Source of the DNA: Hymenolepis diminuta
Taxonomy: Eukaryota; Platyhelminthes; Cestoda; Cyclophyllidea; Hymenolepididae
Direction of reading: 5' to 3'
DNA length: 64,000 nucleotides
NCBI GenBank assembly: GCA_900708905.1
Contig: CAADRB010000035.1
Coordinates: 334,229 to 398,228, forward strand
The stretch's first letter is position 1; the number at the start of each line of letters is the position of its first letter. A program made the translations under genes and the position numbers. The notes beneath the pieces were generated by a model, which saw only the letters and a program-made list of their open reading frames with translations, did no database searches and had not been told where the DNA came from. Of the stretch, positions 1 through 10,999 are shown in pieces.

Positions 1-589
1 ATTCCATTCTATGCAGTAAAATTCAGTCTTTTCTTTGCCCATGTTGTAGAAGAACATCATTCATCCTCTTGAAATGCATAGTTAAACATGCAATATTTCA
101 AATACGATTTTTTACAGTTTCCTTCCCATTTGATTGGATCATTATTCAAATTGAAATCACCTTTAAAATTACGTGAATTGTCATGAACTGTCATGTGCCA
201 AAGTTTATTTTTAACCTCACTTTTGCGTAAAAGGCGTGGAAAATGTGGTGTGCAATTGTGTTTTTTTAAAGGTGAGGCATTACGCCACCTGACGACAGAG
301 AAGCCACCGTCAGTCAATGAAGGAGCTTGTGGCTTTAATTAGCACGAATTTAACCTTGAAGTCACCTTTAAATAACTCAATTTTGTTCTCAGTTACTAAG
401 TGTATCTATTAATAGAGAAATGAAAATTGATAGTAAGTGGAGGCATAATATTTGAGAAGGAAAACTACTCACTCCACATTTGTCCGAATTTGTCCGAATG
501 AAATCGGATCGAAAGCAGAAGATGTGGTGGAGGAATGGATTAAATATCTCTCCCAGAAGAGGCTGCGAAATCAAACCAGTTTTCGTGGT

Positions 590-772
590 GCTGTTGATTT
601 AGCTTAGTTCACTCACATTTCTCTTTCTTGCTCTTCATTGGTCTAACCACTCGCTCAGTAATTGGCTTGAGTACCTACTACGAGACCAAAAAATCACGAT
701 GAAATATTTTTAACTCAGCCTCAACTTATCCATCAAATTAGCAAGGAAAGTATTCAAAAGTGTCTACCTTGT
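590..772 (+). repeat. dispersed repeat family 3, copy a
   Basis: The block from about 597 (agcttagttcactcacattt) to the ttggtctaac at about 648 aligns with 2732-2780, with the complement of 2930-2990 and with 24666-24720. A second block at about 735-772 is the inverted counterpart of 2808-2862: both read acacttttgaatact followed by a similar tail. The blocks are diverged and no coding capacity is seen. This is an old non-coding dispersed repeat; the class is unknown. Confidence 0.5.
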
Positions 773-2724
773 TTCAGATTCACTCAGACGTGTTTATAAT
801 TCCTCTTTCACGGGTGCTAGATCTATCGGCGTTTTTTCCATTCTATAGGTCGACCCAGCTGCGTAACATCAAGTGCCCACATTTGTTCCAGGTGAAAGGA
901 ATGGACAACAATGTCGACTCGGAAATCCTAATCCACTCCCAACTACCCTAAATCGAATATTTTTTTGAGGAAATTGGTATTGATTTTTGATTTAATTATC
1001 TGCGAACCATTTTTATTTTTAATTTTGAGAGGCATATTTTGAGTGTCAAATCAATTCGTCAAATGATTTTGATTTGCTTAAACCATTTCATTCACATCCA
1101 CAAGAACCAGTTTTCACACACCCTGACACAGCTTTGTAGCCATAATAACGCATTTCCTGTGGCTCGTACTTCTCCGTTGTCACTAGTCAATCACGTTAAA
1201 GGAAGTTCATTTTGAAAAGTAGATTGTGTCTTCACAATCTGATATTAAATATCCCAAATTTGTTCGGGTAGTTGTAATTCGACTTTTGCCAATTATAGAT
1301 CTTGAAACAGAGTGCGGTTTTGAATGAATTGGTGGAAATTACGATAATCGTGGAATCGACAGACACTGATTCAATACCTTTGAGCATTTATTTGATAATA
1401 TTTTGCAGCTGAAGCACCACCTCGTTAAGTTTAAAATGGAAAATTTATAATAATACATTTAAACTTTAATAAATGTTTATCATCTTTTCAATAAAATATC
1501 CGTTCAATTTCCGCTTGGTTCATCTTAATCTCACTTTAGATTTTGGTACAAAAGAGCAATTGGTCATCCTTTGACATTTGATTGGGCAACTGATGCATTT
1601 CGAAGCTAATTCGGTGGAAGTAAGTGAAAGTAGATTCCTGAAAACACTTCAAATAAACATTTGAATAGTCTTGCTTTATCAATGTGAGACAAAGTGGGAT
1701 TTATGAATAAATTGGTCGAGGTGACGGTAATCGTGGAATGCAAAGATGATGGCAAAGCGGATCCAAGTAAATCACATGTTATTATTAAAACTGCTTGAAA
1801 TACCTCGAAAACTCTCAGCAAGATGGATGTCAATATTTAAAACATCTAGGGTAGCTGAATTTGTCATAGTTCTATAAAGGGTGCTCCCCACAGCAACTTC
1901 CACTGGGGTGGCATATAATGATATGAGTTTGCATCCGAAACGTCCGCGTCCAAGCAACAATCAGCCTCCATATTCTGTCCCTCACTGTAGCATATTTTGC
2001 CGAGCACAAGAATTTCTTCATAAAGGAGGCGTGTGGTCTTCACTTACCTCAAGACTGGAAGAAGGCTGAAAGATAACTCTTCATATATTCAGTCATTCAA
2101 CGATTTCTGATTGAGAACAGGACAACTCTTTTGGGCTTTATTTTATATGCAAGACATTCGATCTGTCGCATTTACCAGTAAAATACTTTTTCTCGTACTG
2201 ACCACAAATAATTGCAAGACATTTCACTTGGTGAAAAGAAGATGGGGTTGTTGGTAATACCTGCTCATGTCTGTAAATCTTTCTTTGTATTTCTAAGAAG
2301 AAATTCATTTTTCAGTATTAAATTGCTGATGTTCCTTAGCATTAAGCCGACCGTGAATATCCTGACATTTTCCAAAACCTCACGAAAAGTCATAAAACTT
2401 ACCTTCAGTGTAGAAATTACTTCCGATCACAAAATTTGTCCTGAAGCACCCTCGTAAGCTTCACTTAACTAATGGCCGGTGAGTCTAACATCACCCTATA
2501 TATAAAGACAATTTTTTTCTGTTGTCACGGAAATGGATGACCGCCTACCATTTATCATGTCCAGAATAGGTGACAGTCGACCCATCGAGGGATCCATCGA
2601 ATCAACTCTACTTGACCAGCGATTGACTCCACCCTCCTTCCTACCACCGATGAAAATAATTTTGTCTGGTGTCAGAGGATAAAATCAGTCAGCAGAGGAT
2701 AAGCTGGAGGAGCGAATGAAATCT

Positions 2725-2992
2725 CCCAATTTAGCTTGGCTCACTTCCACTACTCCCTCTTGCCCTTTACTGGTCTAACTTTATGCAAAGTGACTGAGAA
2801 ACTGGAAAAAGGAAGACACTTTTGAATACTCTCGCAAACAATTAAGCAGATGAGTTAAAGTTTCCTTAGACACACTCCTTCGTGACCGTTTGACCTCACA
2901 GCAGCTAATTATGCCAATCACTAACCAAACTATTTGATCATTGAAGAGCAAGAAGGAGAAGTGAGAATGAGCAAAGCAAAACTAAGTGTATT
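2725..2992 (+). repeat. dispersed repeat family 3, copies b and c in inverted orientation
   Basis: At 2730-2780 the plus strand carries ttagcttggctcac and, about 40 bases on, tggtctaac, as in the copy near 0.6 kb. At 2808-2862 lies the acacttttgaatact block. The complement of 2930-2990 again reads as the gcttt-gctcattctcac ... cttgctcttcaatg part of the family. The region is therefore two copies, or one composite copy, facing each other. Boundaries are approximate. Confidence 0.5.
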
Positions 2993-5900
2993 GTGAGAAC
3001 TCCTTCATCCGACAGGACATCTGCTTTATTTCGGTTATTAGTTTGACAAATTCTGCGTATGGGGTGAGCAGTGTTCCTCCTATAAGTAGGTTAACTTAGT
3101 AAATGAGTGTAAACTTGAAGGATTTTGAGGTGATTTCAAGATTGAACTCATGATACTCGAAGCCACAATTTCTACTATTGATTGACAGTAAATTGTCAGT
3201 TACTGGGTGGTGCAGTACTTCATCGTAAAAACCCAATCATTTGATAATGATGTTTGGCGAAATCGAAAATTTTGATTATCTTTTTTAGCCAAAATGGCAA
3301 AGTAGAACATTTTGACCTCAGTTATGCAAGATATAACATTTCTTAGTGCTTTAAATTTGTCGTCAGCAGAGTAGGATCTAGTCTTTTATACCTCTTACCG
3401 ATTCGGCTAAGGAAAGTGTGTCATTTTCTCCCCGTATAGCGCAATTGCATCATTGCCAAAGTGATTTTTTTGCCCTACTATTCATTTTGTTTCAATATGT
3501 CGCCCAAGAAGGCATATGCTCTTTGTTAATCGCGCAATTGGTACGGTGGAATGTACCTCAAAACCAAACGAGACAGTTATAGAAAAAGGATTACTAATGG
3601 AACTCTGACATAGACGCCTATTAACTCATAATACGTTCGCGAAATTCGCAATCTGAGTAGAGCTTGATGTGTGCGTGGGGTAGTGACAGGAAATGTAAGA
3701 GATTTAAGACACTAAGTCAGGATTCGGTTTTAGCAGTCGGATCGTCGGATCCATCCTCTTCATGATCACATGCAACATTCTCTGCCTACAGACCAATAAA
3801 GACATTGTTTGTAATTCGTCAGTGTGGTACTTTGATTTCTCAGGGAATTTTCAATACTGCATGACAACGTCTCTGTACTTCTGTGCATTACCTGCATTCC
3901 TTTTCTAAAATAGGACTAACGCAATGAAAAATTCTTTGAATTTGAAATATTTCATGGTATTAAAAGAATAAATGATTTTCTTTTAAAAACTAGGGAAACG
4001 AAAATAGATCTCTTTAATTTCTACCGTCTTAGGTCCCCTTATGAAAAATTTAAATTCTAGATAACATCCAGTCACTGTGCCCCGTAATCAGTTTGAGAAT
4101 TTCATATTAGTTTTAAAAGTTTTCTACTTATTTCATTTCAGTAGAAATAATCGTTTGCTATATTATTTTTCTCGCCTTGAGATATTTCGAAAAGATTACC
4201 GTCAATAAAAACGATACCCGATTGCCATAATGACAACGAGGTGCATGATGCCGCTTTAGATCCCAGTTTAGTAACAGCATTTCAAAATGGAGTAGGGCAA
4301 ATCCTGAAAACCATGAAAACCATGCACAAGTTATTTTGGGAATTTATAGTTAATTAATTCCAGCTTGAACTCCTTGAACATGCAATGCCACAAGAATTAT
4401 AGCCTTATTTTAAAGGGGACTTGGGAGAACGGCAAGAGAGGACGCATTATTCGAAGCATAAAGCAATATCAACAAGAAGGAGGAATTTTCAGACGCTCTT
4501 GTTAGGTTGTGCTGCCAAGTTCCCATTCATCTAATCTATGCGCATTGTACAGATGAAGACTGCGCTTCCGTCTGAAAAAAAATTCCACCCAATTTTTCAC
4601 TACCCATTAATGAAATAATTAAATAGGCTCCTTTCAGACAGAGCTTGATAGATGCGATATATCTTAAGTTGGAGAAATGGTTTTATCGCAATCTCTTGGC
4701 CTTGGAACTTGCACTTCAAGCATTTCGGAATAGAGAAATCAGATTTTGTCCTAATCTCTGATGGTTGAGGTGGAAAACCAACTTTGCTTCAATTAAAGCT
4801 ATTTGTTGGAAGGTTCTCCAAGTTTTATTTATGGTTCAGACAAGAAAAATTAATTAAAGCAATTTTTTCAAGACCTGATTCTTTATTTTGTGCAAAATAA
4901 GCAAAAAAATATTATATTTTTAATATTATAATTAAGTTTAAATAATTTTTAAATTTAAAATCTTTGAACACACAAAGATTTGGTTAAGGCAACTTCAAGT
5001 GGGTGCTGAATAGGTAGACGAAATTTGGACGGTGAATCATTTCTCGCATTATCGAACGTCAACCACAATTGAAAGTTGCGCTTAGAAGGATTCTCAGAGT
5101 CATCGACTTCGTGTACTGCAATATGGTAATGAGCATTCTTCGTTGCTAAGCAAATTCTCTTTCTGTGTTTTTGGGTGTTTCCTCATGACGACAAACTGAA
5201 AGGACATTTAATTCTACCCTGGGAAGCGAACTAATGTGGAATCACCGTAGATTGTCAGCAGGAATGTTGATAGATATCCGCTTATGCCTTTCAAACCCTT
5301 CAAGAAGAAGCAAGATTATCCATAGAAAACAACGGTAAAGCTGCCTTCAACTTCATCCGGGTCGAACTAGAGTAGTTTTGGAAATTCTATCCTTCATTTA
5401 TGATAAAAAGGATAATATTCATGCCAATTGTGCTTGATTTGTTTACTCTCCAATTTATGTGGACGTCGCTTTAGCTCCACTACTACAGCGAAACCGTTTT
5501 AAGGACAGGACATTGACCCGGATCAAATCTTACATTTTCGGATTATTGCCAATTGCATTTCCAGGCTGAATTACTGATTTTCTCTGTATTTTTTTGCTTT
5601 ATTGCTTAAAAATGAAAAAATAAATTGGGGTTCCAGAAGCCAGTGGTGTTCCTCATTTTAATTGGTGGATCAGCAAACTTCGCTCCATAAAGTGGAAGAG
5701 TAAAATGCACCATCAGGCACTCAAGATATAAGACGATTTTCATTAATTCATATCTGCCGGTGGATTATACAACAAATGCGAAAGAGGGACCTGGCAAAAT
5801 GTATTTAATTGCCTAAATGGTATAAAGAAATTTTTTCTGTTTATTAATAATTTGAATTTTGCATTAATTGTGAAAAATAAAGGTGAGAAAAGTGAGTGTT

Positions 5901-6600
5901 TCGAAATGTCAGTTCTCGAAAAATTCATTCCTCGATATGACTGATATACCACAAATCGCATTTTAAATAAAACGGTGCTTGATGAAAATGACAAGTGAAA
6001 TTTCTGTTTCCCCGAAGTGCCAAACATTTGAAAATGGAATCAATTGACCCATTTTATCTAGGAGAATTTGTATTAATCTTCCCAAATGATGGAAGACCGG
6101 TCGTTCTGTTGAAAGTGCAAGAGTTGAACCTTCTTTTCTCCCAATACACACATGCGGTGAGATGAAAAACTTCCTTGGCTATCATAAACGATCTGATTTA
6201 GCCACGAATTAAAGTGAGCCTTCTTTTAATGTTCCCAGGCATCTCATGACCCATAAAAATCATAGGGGTAAGGAAACTGGGAGGAATTTCTAAACCATCC
6301 GAGAAAAATAAATTTTTCAAAGCTTGGCGGCAATTTTAACACTTTTCTCATCTCCAGGACCTTGACAATTGTTTATGGGGTTAATTAATTCTAAATCGGC
6401 ACACTATTTTCACTCATTTTTCTTCTTTTTGGTTTAAGAATGATCTTCTGAATGGCCATTTGATAATTCATTTATATATCATCATCTCAGTTGTGTTATA
6501 GATCAACAGATGCAACAGAGAGAAGATATATTTTGTTAAACGCGTAGGATCTAATAGCAACGGCCTTAATCCCATTACCGATAACTTATGCTCGGATCCC

Positions 6601-6651
6601 TGCTTCTCTCCCCCTTCCTCCCTCCCTTCCTCCCTCTCTCTCACTCCTTCT
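6601..6651. repeat. pyrimidine-rich low-complexity tract
   Basis: An almost pure C/T run (ccccttcctccctcccttcc and tccctctctctc) on the plus strand. It is simple-sequence DNA with no inferred function, and it produces a spurious Glu/Arg/Gly-rich reading frame on the minus strand. Confidence 0.8.
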
Positions 6652-7984
6652 ATGGAAAATCTCACTGACATCTTGTATTAGGACTTGTATGAATCGATTG
6701 TCTAATTCTATGGGATGTCAGAAAAAGAGGTGCTCACACGACGTTTGTAATTATCTTGATAATTACGTCCTATGCAGGGGAAAAATAGAAGCAAACAATG
6801 AAATGACATATTTTCCTACAGTTCTGCATAATCGGATGTCATAAAATTTTTTCGAATTAACATGATGCAAATTTGGCCATCGAATTCTGAAAATCTCGTT
6901 TTTGAGTTCTTTGGAAGGCAAATAAATGAGTTTTTGAACAAGCCCTTCCAATACGTAGACGTAAGAACTAACCACTGAGCTTTGGTCTACCTCATAAGGG
7001 AGGAATCGAAACTCAAGTTTCCCACCCCGCATCGAGAGATGATCGTTAGAAAATAGCTTTCTTCAGCTGAATTGGAAGTATTTACCAGATATAATTTCTC
7101 CAAAAACCCGTATCTGCATTCTCTTCAAACAAAGCAGATTTGGGCGCGTCGGACCTCATAAAATACCCAATTTGTATGTCGGCACTTGACAGATTGATAA
7201 AACGAAGAGCTGTTAAAATTTAAAGCTGCTGCCTTCTCACTTCTTGCGTGCAGAGTGTTCATCATTATTTCCTTGAACTCTGCTAACTTGTGCTTTTCTC
7301 TTCCCGGGAATTTCAAGATCGAAAGCCGATTAACTGGAGGTAAGAAGGTATTGCCTACTCAACCATTCAAAGAAATAAGTAAACCGATCCTTGTTAATTT
7401 AATAATACCTGTCAGTATGCGCTGAACATGGCAGACAAGCACTTTCTGCTACTCTGGAGACGAACCGTCAAATTTGAACAGCGAAGCATGAATTTTCCAT
7501 TTTTTAAATATCGTACAACCCAAGTCCACGCGCCAAACGAAGTAATCCTCCTTGACACTCCGACATTGTGCTCAACATTTCCTTGAACTCCTCCCCTTCA
7601 TCATTCATTGGGATCGCCTGTTTAATTGTAGTTGCTTGCCACTTTTCAAAATGGTAAAATGTTTTGCGATACTGTGCGTTATAAAAAGAGCAATGTCTGG
7701 GGAAGTTATTTTGAATTTTCAATGACTCAGAATGGCGTCAGAAGTTATTACTTCGTGATTCAAGACGATAAATAAAACAATTAGTATTCCAAGATGTTTA
7801 GGTTTGGATAAGTTTAAGACATTTTGGTCAGGATTCCTGGAACGGAATGAAGAGTTACAAGGTAGGTAAAATTTCTATGGGTTTTTTGCGAGTAACATTG
7901 AATATCGTCGTCACAATTTTCTTAATAGTGTCTCTTTTTTCCAAATTCCTTAGATATCATTTGAGTCTTTAATTTCCTACCTCA

Positions 7985-8160
7985 CTTCTCAAAGCTTCTC
8001 CAGCACTCACTTTGGGTGTGATTCGCATCATGAAGCCATTCTGGTGAGATTCGAAACCACCCACCCGCAGATTTAGCGATTGGTCGTTCTGCTCGCTGGG
8101 AGTATGCACTGGTGACGACCAAGCTCCTGACCTCTGGCATGGCAAACGTGCACAGTGACC
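7985..8160 (-). repeat. tRNA-like dispersed repeat (family 4), copy c
   Basis: Read on the minus strand, the segment contains ggtttcgaatctcacc near 8042-8058, which resembles a Pol III B box. It then runs through gaatggcttcatgatg and caaagtgagtgctgg. The same order (ggaatgg, gtttcatgatg, caaggtgactgttgg) occurs on the minus strand of the copy near 39.2-39.4 kb. The segment is more GC-rich and CpG-rich than its surroundings. Interpretation as a SINE with a decayed tRNA head is inference. Confidence 0.4.
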
Positions 8161-9180
8161 AATTGATACGCTATTTTATAATAATTTTTACTTGAATGCA
8201 AGCAAACTTCTGGATCTAATCCTGTCTGTATGTATTTTTTAATTGAATTATTTCCCTATTCTTAATTTAAAGTAATAATTTACCTTCTCCTGAGACTTTT
8301 CCTGAGACTTAATTGAATAGAATCAGTTAATGTAAAATTGTGGTTGATATTGAAAGCGGTACAGCATTTTCCAACTCGCCTTAGTTTTATCCTAGCGATA
8401 TACCGACGATCTCTGCAATTTTTCGTTCTAAATTATAGAAGTTTAACTAACTTGAATGCGTCTGAATTTACGTCGAAATGGATCTATCAGCGGTATTGCC
8501 ACAAAAATCTTTCGACGTGTTAAATTCAAGGACTTATTGTCTGTGATCCTGAGAGTGGAGGAATTGTTCATAAATACTCGATAGATTAACTCTATTTTTA
8601 TTAAAAATCCCCATTCATTTCGAGGCGGCACAGCTACTGAACACTGAGCACAGTGCTCTGAAACAGGGTTCTCCTCAGGATGAGAAGAATCTATAAACAG
8701 TCTACATTAGATAGAAACCTGTTCTGGGTTTCAAACAATAAATTTTAATTGCCTTTTCGAAGTCAAATTTACGATGATAGATATAAATTCCTTCTTCAAC
8801 TGCGTAATGTGGTTCAAACTCCCTAAACGCAATTTTAACGCTTGCCGTTAAGATCCTCTCCGTGAATGGTGTGTTCTCTGACACCGCTGACTGATACTGC
8901 GTTCCTAATTTGCCTTTATTAAATAGCAGAATTTGCGATTTGGAAGAAGATGTTCGATGTGAATCACATCCATTTCGGTACTTATCTTAATTACATGTGA
9001 TACTTTAACTGTCTTCAAGTGAATCCCATTTGAACTGTTTTGCTTTTAGAAGTAGAGAGATCAGAAATCAAGGGCTCTTCAGATGCTCCCATTAATTGAA
9101 ATATCTCAATGTAGAAATTTGAAAAATACGTGTGTCTTAATGTAAGTTGGAGAGTCAAGGGTGCTGAGGAACACACTTTT

Positions 9181-9420
9181 TACCAACACCCGCGTCCTCA
9201 TCCAAGTGACGGTTATAAATAGCCTTCCACTGCACACACACTGACACACAGAAGACTATCGCTTCCAAACGCATCGTCCCTCGCTCCATCCTTTTCCCTC
9301 AATTCCCTATTCTTCTTGGGACTCTGTACTGAGGTTTTGTTCAATGCATCCTGGTGTAATCAGTTCCGTCTCATTGCTGTTAGCCATTACTCTAACCACT
9401 ACACTATCAAACATTTCAAT
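9181..9420 (-). repeat. dispersed repeat family 1, copy a (5' half only)
   Basis: On the minus strand this aligns with the first half of the family 1 copy at 63.1-63.66 kb. Shared landmarks are gtggttagagtaatggctaa, attgaac, cagtacagagtc, a TG-rich stretch, ggctatttataa and ttggatgagga. The similarity stops near 9181, so the second half of the element is missing. No coding capacity is conserved between copies. Confidence 0.7.
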
Positions 9421-9611
9421 TGAATATACCCTTTTAATTTCAATGCTTAAAATTCCAGATGAAACGCAAATGTTCTCAAGTAAAAATCAGCATCGATTAA
9501 TTTATTTGAATTCGGCGAAGAAGTATCGATTTTATTATTCATTCAAATTTTAAAATTATACATTTTTGCCACATTTGCTCCATTTAGGTTTTATCCAGAA
9601 TAGCAACTACA

Positions 9612-9617
9612 TTTATT
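9612..9617 (-). terminator. candidate polyadenylation signal of the GPCR gene
   Basis: TTTATT on the plus strand is AATAAA on the minus strand, about 165 bases downstream of the GPCR stop codon. Position and motif fit a 3' end signal. In AT-rich DNA this hexamer is frequent, so support is moderate. Confidence 0.35.
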
Positions 9618-9781
9618 ACCTTATATGATTACTATAAATCCAGGTCTATTAAGCTGTATAATAAAAACCTTCTGGCTCGGGTTCAATAAAGAACTGACAT
9701 CCATTTGAACCTCTTCTGCATAATATGGTGTTTAAATAGAAAACGAAGGAAAAAGGCAGAAAACAGACATTTTTAGACAGT

Positions 9782-10990
9782 TTAAATGGGTGTTGGTTGA
9801 ATCACTGAAAGCATCCTAATTTCATCTTGAGAATTGCTGGTGCTGTTACTGTCCCTCTGTTGATTGGTTTGATCTTTCTTTGCCATCTTCTCTTGAAGTT
9901 GAAGTCCTGACGATGTGACCACCATGTAAGTATTTCTACTGCTTGGTTTTATTTTAATTAATCGAATGATACAGGCCGGAAGAATTTGAACAAATTCATT
10001 TCGAAAGCTCTCGTTTAACCATGTGTAAAGGAATGGATTGTGGACGGCACTGCTCATGGCACATAAATGGCAAATGAAGAAAATTAGGGTAAAATAATCC
10101 CATTCGGAGAAGTCGTACCACCCGAGATCGCTGATCAGCCAGAGGCAGTTCAGAGGTATCCAACAGATTATGAATATTACCACCATTGCAATGAGCATTT
10201 TGATAGCACGCCGCTTCCTCTTTAATTCAGCTTCTTCCTTCAAACGCGTTTTTGTTCCTATCTTTTTCTTAGCTCTGTCCTGCAGCACTAGACCTATTCT
10301 AGTGTAGCAAACGGTTATTATAAGAGAGGGAACGATGAACTGGAGGACAAAACTGGCAACAGTAAAAACAGCTCTTGATTGTTTTTGGGGCCAGTTTTCT
10401 TGACAACTGGTCATGTTAGTTCTAGGATCGTAGTAGATATCCTGATAGATAGCCAATGGACAGGAGCAGATAATCGAAATTATCCAAGTTGAGAGGATCC
10501 CCAGAAATGATATCCAGCCGCGAGCTTTGGGAAGAATATGGTACACAGTAACTATACATCTTTCAATTGCAATAGCCGTTGAGGTAAGTGTTGATACATA
10601 AACGGTGACGCCCATTACAGTTGGCAGCAGTTTACACAAGGAAACATTCAATGACCATCCGTGGACAAAAACGATTGCAGGTGTTGAAGGCGTAGCTATG
10701 AGTGTCATAAGGATATCAGATATGGCGAGGTTGGTGATGAAAATATTGGTAACAGATCGCATTTCTGGCTTTCGAAGAATGATAAAAACCACGAGGGAGT
10801 TTCCACTGATGCTTAAGACGAAAATTATCACGTAAAGTAGGCAGATCAGGGTTTTTGCGGTGGCTGATGATTTGGCGACGTCGGTAAAATTTTGCGGTTG
10901 GTCGAATTCTAACTTTAGAGATTGTGAAAGAAGTTCTGGGAGAATGGGGTCACCCGAGTGGGAAATCATCTGATCGGTCTGTTTTTCCAT
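9782..10990 (-). CDS. neuropeptide F/Y-type G protein-coupled receptor
   Basis: Single-exon class A rhodopsin-type receptor of 402 residues, expected at the neuronal or muscle plasma membrane, binding an amidated NPF/NPY-like peptide. Seven membrane segments fit roughly residues 47-71, 82-106, 118-141, 158-180, 208-230, 264-287 and 301-323. Visible landmarks: GNSLVV at 63-68 (TM1 Asn), LAISD at 88-92 (TM2 Asp), Cys119 and Cys196 for the extracellular disulfide, YVSTLTSTAIAIERC in TM3 with ERC where DRY is usual, CWIPL at 276-280 in TM6, and HNPFLYTWLNESFRNEF at 317-333 (NPxxY plus helix 8), typical of NPF/NPY receptors. Sequons stand at Asn34, Asn115 and Asn192. Cys340 could be lipidated. The tail is Ser/Asn/Gln-rich. 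The ATG has a good context (cgcagATGG) and leaves a normal 46-residue N-terminus. The length is typical and the frame intact. The exact peptide ligand is not deducible. Confidence 0.93.
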   Translation of the reverse strand: MEKQTDQMISHSGDPILPELLSQSLKLEFDQPQNFTDVAKSSATAKTLICLLYVIIFVLSISGNSLVVFIILRKPEMRSVTNIFITNLAISDILMTLIATPSTPAIVFVHGWSLNVSLCKLLPTVMGVTVYVSTLTSTAIAIERCIVTVYHILPKARGWISFLGILSTWIISIICSCPLAIYQDIYYDPRTNMTSCQENWPQKQSRAVFTVASFVLQFIVPSLIITVCYTRIGLVLQDRAKKKIGTKTRLKEEAELKRKRRAIKMLIAMVVIFIICWIPLNCLWLISDLGWYDFSEWDYFTLIFFICHLCAMSSAVHNPFLYTWLNESFRNEFVQILPACIIRLIKIKPSSRNTYMVVTSSGLQLQEKMAKKDQTNQQRDSNSTSNSQDEIRMLSVIQPTPI

Positions 10991-10999
10991 CTGCGTTCT

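Larger units (their letters stand above)
1..9175. other. gene-free stretch with degenerate repeats
   Basis: No open reading frame in this stretch resembles a known protein and none is flanked by a convincing splice pattern; most lack an ATG start. The recognisable content is copies of repeat family 3 (near 0.6, 2.7 and 2.95 kb), a tRNA-like repeat near 8.0-8.16 kb, a pyrimidine tract at 6602-6651, and a small tandem duplication of tttgtccgaa near 480-499. Unrecognised short exons of a neighbouring gene cannot be excluded by eye. Confidence 0.5.

Noticed and set aside
7125..7722. Two minus-strand frames with similar AEFKEIM and EEFKEML peptides
   Set aside because: The shared DNA is only about 14 bases (atttccttgaactc) with no wider alignment, so a duplicated gene is not supported.
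9344..9553. 69-codon plus-strand frame upstream of the GPCR 3' end
   Set aside because: Its beginning lies in a family 1 repeat and the rest is AT-rich DNA; no family is recognised.
10605..10835. 76-codon plus-strand frame
   Set aside because: It is the complement shadow of the GPCR transmembrane 1-3 region.
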